This document shows positions 7,964 through 16,742 of a DNA stretch of 64,000 bases, piece by piece. How positions within the stretch are numbered: the first letter of the stretch is position 1; the number at the start of each line of letters is the position of its first letter. The DNA is from Betaproteobacteria bacterium (lineage in GTDB: Bacteria; Pseudomonadota; Gammaproteobacteria; Burkholderiales; Casimicrobiaceae), in assembly GCA_013298765.1 (NCBI GenBank), contig JAAFJA010000015.1, positions 1-64,000 of the forward strand, given 5' to 3'. The position numbers and the translations under genes are program-made. Under the pieces are notes generated by a model. The model was given only the letters and a program-made list of their open reading frames with translations. It made no database searches and had not been told where the DNA came from.

Positions 7964-9304
7964 TTACGCCAAAGTCCTTGCCGAAGCCGTCGCCGGTTTC
8001 GACACGGTCGGTTTCGAAAAAGCGCGCGCGTCACGATCCATTCCCGTAAACGCAAAATCCACTTCCGGCGCGAGACCGCTCACGATGCGCGCGACGCTCT
8101 TGCCGGAGCCGCAGGCATGCGTCCAGCCGAGCGTGCCGTGGCCTGTGTTCAGATAGAGATTTCCAATCTTCGTCTTGCCGATCAAGGGCACGTTCGATGG
8201 CGTTGCAGGCCGCAAACCCGTCCAGAAACTTGCTTGTGTGGTGTCGCCCGCGCCGGGGAAAAGCTCTTCGACGCGGCGAACAATGGCTTCACAACGCACG
8301 CGATTTAAATCGCGGTCATAGCCATTCAATTCAGCCGTGCCCGCGATACGCAAACGATCACCATTCGGCCCAGTCAGCCGCGAGAAAACGAGTTTGAATT
8401 CATCATCCGTCAAGCTCACCTGATGCGCTTTCGACGCATCTTTCACCGGCATCGTCACCGAGTAACCCTTCGCCGGATAAATCGGCAAACGAATACCGAG
8501 CGGCGCAGCGTAAAGCGGGCTCAAGCTGCCCATCGCGAGCACGAAACTATCAGCCCGCAAACGTTGGAAGCGACCTTCACTATCGGTGGCTTCCACGTGA
8601 TCGATCACGCCACCCGCCTCGCGAAGCGCCGTCACCGTATGGCTCATTAGAAACTTCACACCCGCCGCTTCGCAAAGTTTCACCAGCTCGCGCGCGAAAC
8701 GATTGGCGTCGCCCGATTCGTCTTCAGCCGTGTAGGTCGCGCCCGCGAGCTGCGGGCGAATGTGTGCAAGCGCGGGCTCAAGCTTTACCGCTTCGTCCGC
8801 GCTGATGACTTGCCGCTCGCAACCCAAAGCGCGCATCTGCTCAGCGGGTTTCAGCGCGCCATCGAACTCTTTTTTCGATGTGTAGAAATGCAGAATGCCT
8901 TGCGTGCGCTGATCGTATGAAAGGCCCGTGTCGCGGCGAAGCGCTTGCAGCGTGTCGCGGCTATATGTGCCCAAGCGAACGATTTGTTCGATGTTGTGCC
9001 GTGTGCGAGCGGGCGTGCATTCGCGCATGAACTGCAAGCCCCACAGCCACTGCCGCATGTCCGCGCGCAATCGAAACAGAAGCGGCGCGTCTTCTTTGCC
9101 GAGCCATTGCAACACCTTAAGCGGCGCGCTCGGATTCGCCCACGGCTCCGCGTGGCTCACCGAAATTTGCCCGCCGTTAGCGAAGCTAGTTTCAGCGGCG
9201 GGCGACGCCTGCCGATCAACCACCGTGACCTGATGGCCGAGTTGGGAGAGGTAGTAAGCGGAGCTAACGCCTAAGAGGCCGCTGCCTAAAACGAGAACAT
9301 GCAT
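7964..9304 (-). CDS. dadA: DadA-type FAD-dependent amino acid dehydrogenase, glycine-riboswitch controlled
   Basis: The 446-residue protein has an N-terminal FAD-binding GSGLLGVSSAYYL (GxGxxG) and the DadA signature SFANGGQISVSHAEPW, plus WTGLRPATPSNVPLIG and GHGTLGWTHACGSG at the C-terminus. DadA enzymes oxidatively deaminate D-amino acids and pass electrons to quinones at the inner membrane. A tandem glycine riboswitch lies directly upstream, suggesting that glycine is the physiological substrate or signal. A paralogue lies at 27875-29170 without this switch. The last 25 residues form a Ser/Thr/Ala-rich tail the paralogue lacks. The ATG at 9304 follows AAAAGG. The gene appears monocistronic. 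Confidence 0.9.
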   Translation of the reverse strand: MHVLVLGSGLLGVSSAYYLSQLGHQVTVVDRQASPAAETSFANGGQISVSHAEPWANPSAPLKVLQWLGKEDAPLLFRLRADMRQWLWGLQFMRECTPARTRHNIEQIVRLGTYSRDTLQALRRDTGLSYDQRTQGILHFYTSKKEFDGALKPAEQMRALGCERQVISADEAVKLEPALAHIRPQLAGATYTAEDESGDANRFARELVKLCEAAGVKFLMSHTVTALREAGGVIDHVEATDSEGRFQRLRADSFVLAMGSLSPLYAAPLGIRLPIYPAKGYSVTMPVKDASKAHQVSLTDDEFKLVFSRLTGPNGDRLRIAGTAELNGYDRDLNRVRCEAIVRRVEELFPGAGDTTQASFWTGLRPATPSNVPLIGKTKIGNLYLNTGHGTLGWTHACGSGKSVARIVSGLAPEVDFAFTGMDRDARAFSKPTVSKPATASARTLA

Positions 9305-9384
9305 TGGAGTACCTTTTCGAGAGAAGAGAAGCAGATTCGGAATCGACGAACATTCGCTTCAAGGCGAATGCGAATCGACCGACT

Positions 9385-9600
9385 CGTGCCGCTCCCCCTG
9401 TCCTCGGTACCTGAGAGATTCGCGCAAGCCCTTAGTTGGCGTGCACTTGCTCCTTCGGCGTGCCACGAACTAAATGGCAACTCTCCAGACGGCGTAAAAA
9501 AACTAGGCAGTAGGGGTGACCTGAGCGTGTATGGGAGTTTGCGCCTTCGGTGGATGCGTTTGCTACTGAACTAGCAAAATAGTGCTGCATCGCTCTCCTG
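9385..9600 (-). promoter_or_regulatory. Tandem glycine riboswitch upstream of dadA
   Basis: On the minus strand two glycine aptamers follow each other. The first (about 9600 to 9503) has GGAGAG, ACCGAAGGCGCAA and GCTCAGGT. The second (about 9488 to 9385) has the full consensus set CTGGAGAG, GCCGAAGGAGCAA, CTCTCAGGTACCGAGGACAG. They are joined by a T-rich linker. The first copy is the weaker match. The leader ends about 80 bp before the dadA ATG, and no clear terminator is visible there, so control may act on translation or through an alternative fold. Confidence 0.92.
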
Positions 9601-9908
9601 CTGATGGGCAATATACTGCATGAAATGAGGCATTGCAAGCATCACTTAAAACGCACAACAAATTCATGGTCCGTCCGCTTTTAGCGGGCTAACAGCCCAT
9701 TGAGCACATAACCAAAAATAGCCGAAACAGCTTCTAGGCCCGGAATAAATTTGACTAGACGCTGGAACCTGTTGGATCATGCTGCGAGCTGACCGGCGGA
9801 GCGCGCCGGATTGTGAGAGGTGCCTCACGGGTCTTTTTTCGCCACGTTCAGCATTTCTCGCGCTCAAATGCCCCCAGCAGGGCCCGCCCAACCGAGCGGG
9901 CTATCGAA
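9601..9908. other. Intergenic region without a gene
   Basis: No coding frame is supported. It should hold the promoter of the riboswitch transcript on the minus strand. A GGGCT/AGCCC hairpin lies at 9686-9698. Next to the stop of the large secreted protein, 9887-9904 forms a CCCGC/GCGGG hairpin without a T-run, possibly a weak terminator. Confidence 0.4.
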
Positions 9909-12900
9909 TCACGGTTTCAGCGCGTCGATTCGACTCACGACTTGCGCATCGGTGCGTACGCCGCGTTTGGCGTTCGCCGTGATGGCACTCATCGCTGCGG
10001 CGTCGGTCAGCAGTGCCGTCGGATTCAGCAGGCGACGCAGAATCATCAAACCGTCGGTAACCGCTAGAGTTTGGCCGTCACCGTCCACATCTAGAAGGGT
10101 TAGCGCAGCCAAAATATGACTTTCAATTTGCGCTGCATCACGCAGGCTAGCCCCATTACCGCGGGCGTCAGCGATCAGCGCTGATCCGCGATAACCCAGC
10201 AAGTAGCGAAGCAAAAGAACGCCATCGGTCGCTGCGTCATAGGTCGAAGCGGCATCGCTGTTGTCGATGTTGAGAATCGGCCCGATGAGCACCGTGCTGA
10301 CACTTGCGGTGTTACCGCCGACGCAACTGACCGGGCTGCCTGAGCAATCAGGATCGCTCGTTCCCGCCGGCGGGATCACCGTTGCGGTGTTGCTGAGGTT
10401 ACTCAAGGCAGCGGCGCTATTGGCGGTGCACGCGATGCTCAATGTCGCGCTACCGCCGCTCGCGATGGAAACGCCAGCCCACGTGCCAGTGCCCATGACG
10501 CCCGAAGCAATGCTTCCCGCGTTAAACGTGCCCGCCGAGGGCGTAAAGCTGCACCCGCTTAACCCAGCTGGGAGCGATTCCACAATCGACAGCGTGCTGC
10601 TCGACGGCACTGGGCTCGGCCCGGCGTTACTCACCGTCAGTGTGTAGGTCAGCGTTTGATTGATTGGCACTGGATCGGGGCTATCCACCATGCCCAGGCT
10701 GAGATTCGATTGGAAGACGATCGCGTCGTTATCAGCCGCTGCATTGTTGCTTAGGTCAGGATCAACGCCTGCGATCGCAGGCGCAACGGTGGCGTTGATG
10801 GCCGCGTTGCCCGTACCTGAGACGCTACAGGTCAGCACAATCGCGGCTGAACCGCCATTGGGAAGGGCAGGGAAGGTTGCGCCAGCGCCCTGCAATGCCG
10901 CGACCAGCGCAGCACCCGTTGGCGCTGGGCAGGTTGCGCCGCCGGATGGTGTGCAGCTCGCAGTGCTGCAGGTCAGCCCGGTCGGGCTTGGCGATGTAAC
11001 GATTGCGCCGTTGGCGGCGTCTGGACCAAGATTGGTGACAGTAATTCGATACGCGCTTGAACCGCCCGCAACGAGCGTGTCTGCAGCCTGGTCCACTTCG
11101 CCATTCGCACCCGGTGTATTGGTCAGCGTGAGCCGCAGATCCGATTGCGGGGGTACGTTCGTGAAAGTGCAAGTCAGATCGTCGCCTGTGACCGCTGTCA
11201 ACACAAAGACTGTGCCGATGCCGCTTGGCGTCTGGCCGCCACTCAGCGCATTCGTGCACACATAAGTGCTGCTGTAGCCCGCTAGGTTTGCGCTCGCAGC
11301 GCCCGTTTCGCTCAACACGTAAGTTGCGCCGATACCGCCCGCGCTTAGCGTTGCGACACCCGCTGCCGTGGTCCCCGTCCCCGTAGTGGTGGCGCTCGCT
11401 GGCCCACCAGGACCGGTGATACTGAGTGTGAACTGATCACTGGCTAGCAAGCGTCCGGCGGGCAGCGCCTTTTGTAGTCGCAACGTCGGGAGTTTGCTGC
11501 CGTTAAATGTGCAGGTGAAGCCGCTGCTGGCGACGATCTCGGGCCCGGAGATCGTATACGTCGATCCGTTGAGACTACCCACCGTTACACTCGCGGCATT
11601 CACGCACGTCGCGCCACTCAATACCCAACCGGGCGGCAAGCTGCTCTCATCGATGGTGACCGCCGAAGTCGAAGAAGCAATCGAGAACACCTGGGTGCCC
11701 GCCGCGTTGATATCACCATCCACCTGTGTCGGCGAATTCGCGGCAGTAGTAGTTACTGTGCCGCTCGCTTGGAAGGTGTTGGTCAACGTGAACTGAAATG
11801 GGCCACCGAAACCGCCCACGGTGGTTTTGCGCAGAATCAACCAACGCGAAATCTGTATTGCGTAATCCTCAACCTCGCCGCTTTGCACGGTGCGCACTGG
11901 GGTGTTGCAGTTATCCAGCGGCGCAGTCGCCGCACTGCTCGCGCATACCCGAAAGCGGGCAAATGTCGTTCCGATGGCAGCGTTGGTTGGCACAGCGATG
12001 TTAAGGTTGTAGTTGCCGACTGCAACGGGTTGGTCGGAAACCATCTGTTCACCGGGATCGTTGAAATCACCATCGGCATTCCAATCAATCCACACGTTGA
12101 GCACGCCCGACGCGTTTTGAATATTGACTGGGACAACAACCGTGCTGCCCACCGGAAACGACGCGGGGAGGGTCACACCGTCTTCGTCATCGGAACCATT
12201 CAGGTCATCGCCCGTGGCGTTGCTACCATTCAGCAAGAGCGGATCGGCGTCGACGGTGTTACCGAGACGAATTCCGCTGATCGCATGCGACGCGTCGCCA
12301 TAGGAAATGGGCGCATCGCCCACATCGGCGTTGTCTGCTTTCAAAAGAAACGAAGCCGATGTCCCGCCAAAAATGAGTGTTGCGGCAGCGCCACCCAGTT
12401 GAAGTGAGTAGAGACTTCCTGGCGTTGCACCGCCGTTACGAAAATACATGCCTGCTGACATACCGTTTGGCTCATTGTTAGTGTTGCCTGCGGGTGTGTC
12501 GTAGTTGCCCAAACCATTCGTAACGGTCCGCACAACAAGCTCGGTGTGTCCGGCGGGTCGGACGAACCACTCTGTGCTCGAACTGATTCCCAAAACCAGC
12601 TTACCGTCGTCAGCGCTCGACGGGGCTTGTCCGGCATCGTAAGCCACGGGTGCGAGCGTGGAATTTCCAGGTGTTCCCGTGCTGACTTGTGCCGTTGCGG
12701 TCGCATTACGCACTACGGCGGCTACCGTTTGCTCGACGTTCTGAAAAACAGACGCAACTAGGACAGCCTCGTCACCTGCATTGGACGGCGCAAACGTGTC
12801 CGGCAGGGAAATACTCACAGTGCCGGACGCGGCACCAGCCAAAAGCGTGTTGATCTCGTTTTCGAAAAGAACGATGTGGAAACCGTCTAAGCTGAAGAAG

Positions 12901-13484
12901 GCCGTTCCGGCGGGCGAACCCGTTGGAGAAGTGGAAATGCGAGTAAATCGCGTATCCCCGCTCGGGGTACCGCCAATCACCAATGCATTTCGCTTGTCGA
13001 TGGTGCCGCCTGGCCCCACGACACGCGCCGTTAGCTGAATGTTCGTAGTTGTCGCCGGCGGCGTGCCAGTACGAGGCTCAGGGTAGTTATCGCCAAGCCC
13101 AGTACCAGCCGTATTGCCCTGAGTACACAGTCCGCCCGTCACATCCGCGTTCGAACAATGGTCGCGCTCAAATGACGCCCATATGAAAAGAACACGATTC
13201 TTGCCGCTCGGAATACTGAAACTCGCGAGCGACGGAATGCCCGAAGCGCCCGCGCCAGAAGCGGCAGCGGATTGCGTATTCAAATGCTGAACTTGCGCCG
13301 CGAACGATGAGGGCCCGCTTAGCGCACTCACTATCGCAAGTGCAGCCAACCACGGCGGAAACTTTGCGTTAACCGCGAAAGAAGCGCGTGCGCGATGGAC
13401 GATGCGCGGCACCGTATAAACCAAAGAACTACAAAAACAATTCAGTCTAAAGCGAATGCGGCTGATCTCACTTTCACGTCCCAC
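9909..13484 (-). CDS. Very large secreted GEVED/DUF11 protein with dockerin-like C-terminus
   Basis: This 1191-residue protein has a hydrophobic signal segment at about 43-63 (PWLAALAIVSALSGPSSFAAQ). After a unique N-terminal part come a GEVED domain (about 465-543: DWNADGDFNDPGEQ through GEVEDYAI), a prealbumin-like region with paired cysteines (about 548-780), two DUF11 repeats (about 783-925 and 926-1065) and a dockerin-like end with two Asp-rich/helix units, NIDNSDAAS...TDGVLLLRYLLG and DVDGDGQTLAVTDGLMILRRLL. Such proteins are cell-surface or released. The Ca-binding dockerin-like end could dock to a partner, but none is seen here. The start is uncertain: GTG at 13484 is the longest frame, and a GTG at 13412 gives a shorter, more usual signal peptide. 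Confidence 0.82.
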   Translation of the reverse strand: MGRESEISRIRFRLNCFCSSLVYTVPRIVHRARASFAVNAKFPPWLAALAIVSALSGPSSFAAQVQHLNTQSAAASGAGASGIPSLASFSIPSGKNRVLFIWASFERDHCSNADVTGGLCTQGNTAGTGLGDNYPEPRTGTPPATTTNIQLTARVVGPGGTIDKRNALVIGGTPSGDTRFTRISTSPTGSPAGTAFFSLDGFHIVLFENEINTLLAGAASGTVSISLPDTFAPSNAGDEAVLVASVFQNVEQTVAAVVRNATATAQVSTGTPGNSTLAPVAYDAGQAPSSADDGKLVLGISSSTEWFVRPAGHTELVVRTVTNGLGNYDTPAGNTNNEPNGMSAGMYFRNGGATPGSLYSLQLGGAAATLIFGGTSASFLLKADNADVGDAPISYGDASHAISGIRLGNTVDADPLLLNGSNATGDDLNGSDDEDGVTLPASFPVGSTVVVPVNIQNASGVLNVWIDWNADGDFNDPGEQMVSDQPVAVGNYNLNIAVPTNAAIGTTFARFRVCASSAATAPLDNCNTPVRTVQSGEVEDYAIQISRWLILRKTTVGGFGGPFQFTLTNTFQASGTVTTTAANSPTQVDGDINAAGTQVFSIASSTSAVTIDESSLPPGWVLSGATCVNAASVTVGSLNGSTYTISGPEIVASSGFTCTFNGSKLPTLRLQKALPAGRLLASDQFTLSITGPGGPASATTTGTGTTAAGVATLSAGGIGATYVLSETGAASANLAGYSSTYVCTNALSGGQTPSGIGTVFVLTAVTGDDLTCTFTNVPPQSDLRLTLTNTPGANGEVDQAADTLVAGGSSAYRITVTNLGPDAANGAIVTSPSPTGLTCSTASCTPSGGATCPAPTGAALVAALQGAGATFPALPNGGSAAIVLTCSVSGTGNAAINATVAPAIAGVDPDLSNNAAADNDAIVFQSNLSLGMVDSPDPVPINQTLTYTLTVSNAGPSPVPSSSTLSIVESLPAGLSGCSFTPSAGTFNAGSIASGVMGTGTWAGVSIASGGSATLSIACTANSAAALSNLSNTATVIPPAGTSDPDCSGSPVSCVGGNTASVSTVLIGPILNIDNSDAASTYDAATDGVLLLRYLLGYRGSALIADARGNGASLRDAAQIESHILAALTLLDVDGDGQTLAVTDGLMILRRLLNPTALLTDAAAMSAITANAKRGVRTDAQVVSRIDALKP

Positions 13485-13664
13485 GATAGTCCCCCGTATG
13501 CTTCGTAACCGCCTAAAAGGCGTCGTCGACTTGCGCGAAGTTTAGTACGGGAGAGCGCCCAGTCATAGCGCGGTTAACGTCAATCCAAACCGTACTCGCC
13601 AACGTGGTGACTCGCATTGCAGATTGCGCGACTGCGCTAGAAATGCGCAGCTGAACGACCACCG

Positions 13665-14837
13665 CTAGTTCAAATACCTCTGCACCAACGCCACCCAAAA
13701 CGCTGAGCCGACGGCGATGTTGTCGTCGTTGAAGTTGTAGCTGGGGTTATGCACCATGCATGCGCCGGGGCTTTGGCCATCGCCGTTGCCGATGAAGAGG
13801 TAGCAGCCGGGGAGTTTTTCGAGCATGTAGGCGAAGTCTTCGCTGGCGGTGATGGCGGGGGCGTTCCACACAGCTTTGTCGGGGCCGACCAAATCGCGCG
13901 CAACTTCATATGCGAAGCGCGCTTCGGCTTCGGTGTTCACGAGCACCGGGTAGTTGTGTTGATAGTCAATCGTCGCGGTGCAGCCGAAGCTCTTCGCTTG
14001 CGATTCGACGACTTCGCGAATGCGCGCTTCGATGACTGCACTGGTATCGGCATCCAGCGCGCGCACGGAAAGCAAGAGTGTCGCCTCTTGTGGAATCACG
14101 TTGTTCGCAGTGCCTGCATGTATTGCGCCCACGGTGACCACGCCTGTTTTCTGCGGATCGATGCCGCGCGCGATGACGGTTTGCAGCGCCATTACCGTAC
14201 TCGATGCGGCGACCACGACGTCGCGCGCATGATGCGGCAGCGCGCCGTGTCCACCCACGCCTTTGAGCATAATGGTGACGTTGGCAGACGAGGCCATCGT
14301 CGCGCCGGGGCGCAGATGAAATGTGCCTTGCGTGTGGCCCGGCATATTGTGAATCGCGAACACGGCGTCGCACGGGAAGCGCTCAAAGAGCCCTTCGTCC
14401 ATCATACGCTTCGCGCCACCCGCGCCTTCTTCGGCGGGCTGAAAAATCAAATTCAAGGTGCCGGAAAAGCGCGCGCTCTTTGCAATGTACTTCGCGGCGG
14501 CGAGCAACATCGCGGTGTGACCATCGTGGCCGCACGCGTGCATGAAACCGCGGCGCTTGCTTGCATAGCCAAACGAGTTTGCCTCGAGAATGGGCAACGC
14601 ATCCATATCGGCGCGCAAGCCAACGCGCTTTGTTCCGTCGCCGCGCTTCAATTGCCCGACCACACCGGTGCCGCCCAAGCCGCGATGCACCTCGTAGCCA
14701 TAACTCGCAAGCGCACTCGCCACGAGTTCGGACGTGCGATGCTCTTCAAAAGCCATCTCAGGTTCACTGTGAATATCGCGACGAATCGCAATGAATTCAT
14801 CGGCTTGGGTGTAGAGGGCGTCGAGGAGTGAACTCAT
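13665..14837 (-). CDS. M20-family amidohydrolase (hippurate hydrolase-like)
   Basis: The 390-residue protein matches the M20D peptidase/amidohydrolase family (HipO, N-acyl-L-amino acid hydrolases). Metal-binding landmarks are HACGHDGHTAMLL, the catalytic glutamates in FQPAEEGAGGA, and the late histidine in AITASEDFAYML/MVHNPSYNFND. The dimerisation domain starts at about residue 185 (MLKGVGGHGALPH). It would release amino acids from N-acyl derivatives such as hippurate in the cytoplasm; there is no signal peptide. It is transcribed alone, divergent from the formate dehydrogenase genes 141 bp away. Substrate specificity cannot be told from sequence. Confidence 0.92.
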   Translation of the reverse strand: MSSLLDALYTQADEFIAIRRDIHSEPEMAFEEHRTSELVASALASYGYEVHRGLGGTGVVGQLKRGDGTKRVGLRADMDALPILEANSFGYASKRRGFMHACGHDGHTAMLLAAAKYIAKSARFSGTLNLIFQPAEEGAGGAKRMMDEGLFERFPCDAVFAIHNMPGHTQGTFHLRPGATMASSANVTIMLKGVGGHGALPHHARDVVVAASSTVMALQTVIARGIDPQKTGVVTVGAIHAGTANNVIPQEATLLLSVRALDADTSAVIEARIREVVESQAKSFGCTATIDYQHNYPVLVNTEAEARFAYEVARDLVGPDKAVWNAPAITASEDFAYMLEKLPGCYLFIGNGDGQSPGACMVHNPSYNFNDDNIAVGSAFWVALVQRYLN

Positions 14838-14978
14838 GAAGATCTGCTGTGCAAAGGCTTATTCGATTGTAAGAACGCGAGACGACAGCAAGCAGTTGCG
14901 CTGTCTGAATTCGGAAACAATGCTCAAAGCGCAAATGAGTTCGGATATTCTGCAAACTTCGATGGATCAAAATCAAAG

Positions 14979-16742
14979 ATGACCGCGCACGCCACCGTTC
15001 CTCTGACCGCAATTACTCGCCGTCCGCGTCGCGATGTCGCGCCTGCGCGCTTGGTAGAAATCGACCAAATGCTGATCGATGCGGGATTTGAATTGGGTGA
15101 TGACGGTCCCGCGGGTGCGAAGCTTGGCTTGCGGCGCGATCTTCTGATTGAGTATCTGCACGCGATCAATGACCGCTGCAAACAGCTGTGGAAACCGCAT
15201 CTCGCAGCGCTCGCAAAACGGATGCGATTGTCGATTTCAGAAGTGTTCGAAGTCGCGAGCTTCTATCACCACTTTCGCATCGTTGGCGATGTGAACGATG
15301 ACACGCCGCCAACTGCGCCGAGCGCGATTGTGCGGGTGTGCAACGGTCTTTCGTGCGAGATGCGCGGCGCGAAGAAATTGCGCGAAGAAATTGTTGCGAG
15401 CATGGGTGACGATGTGCGCGTACTCGACGCGCCGTGCGTCGGCAGATGTGACACCGCGCCAGCCGTCACTGTTAATCAACTAGAGATCGTATCGAACGAT
15501 TTAATTAGGGCTAGCGATGTAATTAGTGCGATTTCGAGAAATGCGGAAAATGCAGATCGAGCCCAACTAAATAGCGCAAAAGTAGGTAGCGCTGTTTTTC
15601 CACTGTTACGCGAATGTACAAGCGGCAAACGCAGCGTTGAACACGTGATTTCAACGCTCGAATCAGGCGGTTTGCGCGGTCTTGGCGGCGCGGGGTTTCC
15701 GACCGGGCGCAAGTGGCGCATCGTGAAGAACGAACCTGCGCCGCGCCTGATGGCCGTGAACATCGACGAAGGCGAACCCGGCACGTTTAAGGATCGCCAC
15801 TATCTCGAAACGAATCCGCATCAATTCATTGAAGGCATGTTGATTGCCGCGTGCGCCGTGGGCGTCGATGCGATTTACGTTTATCTGCGCGATGAGTATC
15901 ACGCGATTCGCGCCTCACTCACCGAGTTACTCAACGATCTGAAGACCAATCCGCCCGTCGATCCGAACGTGTGGGCGTTGCCGCATATCGAATTGCGGCG
16001 CGGTGCAGGCGCCTACATCTGCGGCGAAGAATCGGCGATGATCGAATCGATCGAGGGCAAACGTGGCATGCCGCGACTGCGCCCGCCGTACGTTGCTCAG
16101 TTCGGTTTGTTTGCTCGCCCCACGCTTGAGCACAACATGGAAACGCTCTACTGGGTGCCTGAGTTGCTCGCCAAGGGCGCGGACTGGTTTTTGGGCCACG
16201 GCGCGAATGGCCGCAAAGGCTTGCGATCCTTTTCCGTTTCAGGACGTGTGAAAAATCCTGGCGTGAAACTCGCCCCTGCAGGCATCACATTGAGCCAATT
16301 GATCGACGATTACTGCGGCGGCATGGAAGACGGGCACACGCTTTATGCCTATCTTCCCGGCGGCGCATCGGGCGGCATCTTGCCTGCGTCACTCGCAAAC
16401 GTGCCGCTTGATTTCGACACGCTGCAACCCTACGGCTGCTTCATCGGCAGCGCCGCGATCATCGTGCTTTCGCAGCATGATCGCGCGACCGATGCCGCGC
16501 GCAATTTGATGAAGTTCTTTGAACACGAAAGCTGCGGTCAATGCACGCCGTGCCGCGCGGGTACGGCGAAGGCGAGCGCATTGATTGCGAGCAACGCATG
16601 GGATCGCGAGCTGCTCAATGATCTCTCGCAAGTGATGCGCGACGCGTCGATTTGCGGGCTCGGACAGGCCGCGCCGAATCCGATTGATTGTGTGGTGAAG
16701 TATTTCCCGCATGAGCTATCCGATGCAGGAGTTGCGAAATGA
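14979..16742 (+). CDS. fdsB: NAD-dependent formate dehydrogenase, fused gamma/beta subunits
   Basis: This 587-residue subunit fuses a NuoE-like domain (FdsG; about 25-165) to a NuoF-like domain (FdsB; about 200-587). The NuoE part has the four [2Fe-2S] cysteines (CNGLSCE and APCVGRCDTAP). The NuoF part has the FMN/NAD region GGAGFPTGRKW, NIDEGEPGTFKDR and the [4Fe-4S] motif ESCGQCTPCRAG. It carries electrons from the molybdenum subunit to NAD+. The fusion differs from the separate fdsG and fdsB genes of Cupriavidus. Its stop overlaps the next gene by ATGA. The ATG at 14979 has no strong ribosome site. Confidence 0.92.
   Translation: MTAHATVPLTAITRRPRRDVAPARLVEIDQMLIDAGFELGDDGPAGAKLGLRRDLLIEYLHAINDRCKQLWKPHLAALAKRMRLSISEVFEVASFYHHFRIVGDVNDDTPPTAPSAIVRVCNGLSCEMRGAKKLREEIVASMGDDVRVLDAPCVGRCDTAPAVTVNQLEIVSNDLIRASDVISAISRNAENADRAQLNSAKVGSAVFPLLRECTSGKRSVEHVISTLESGGLRGLGGAGFPTGRKWRIVKNEPAPRLMAVNIDEGEPGTFKDRHYLETNPHQFIEGMLIAACAVGVDAIYVYLRDEYHAIRASLTELLNDLKTNPPVDPNVWALPHIELRRGAGAYICGEESAMIESIEGKRGMPRLRPPYVAQFGLFARPTLEHNMETLYWVPELLAKGADWFLGHGANGRKGLRSFSVSGRVKNPGVKLAPAGITLSQLIDDYCGGMEDGHTLYAYLPGGASGGILPASLANVPLDFDTLQPYGCFIGSAAIIVLSQHDRATDAARNLMKFFEHESCGQCTPCRAGTAKASALIASNAWDRELLNDLSQVMRDASICGLGQAAPNPIDCVVKYFPHELSDAGVAK

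Noticed and set aside
10261-11265. Plus-strand open frames opposite the DUF11 protein
   Set aside because: Low-complexity Pro/Leu/Val-rich shadows of the Ser/Thr/Gly-rich secreted protein; no ribosome sites.
13749-14831. A 360-codon plus-strand open frame opposite the M20 amidohydrolase gene
   Set aside because: It lies wholly antisense to a clear M20 enzyme with intact metal motifs, and its own product matches nothing. High GC produces long antisense frames.
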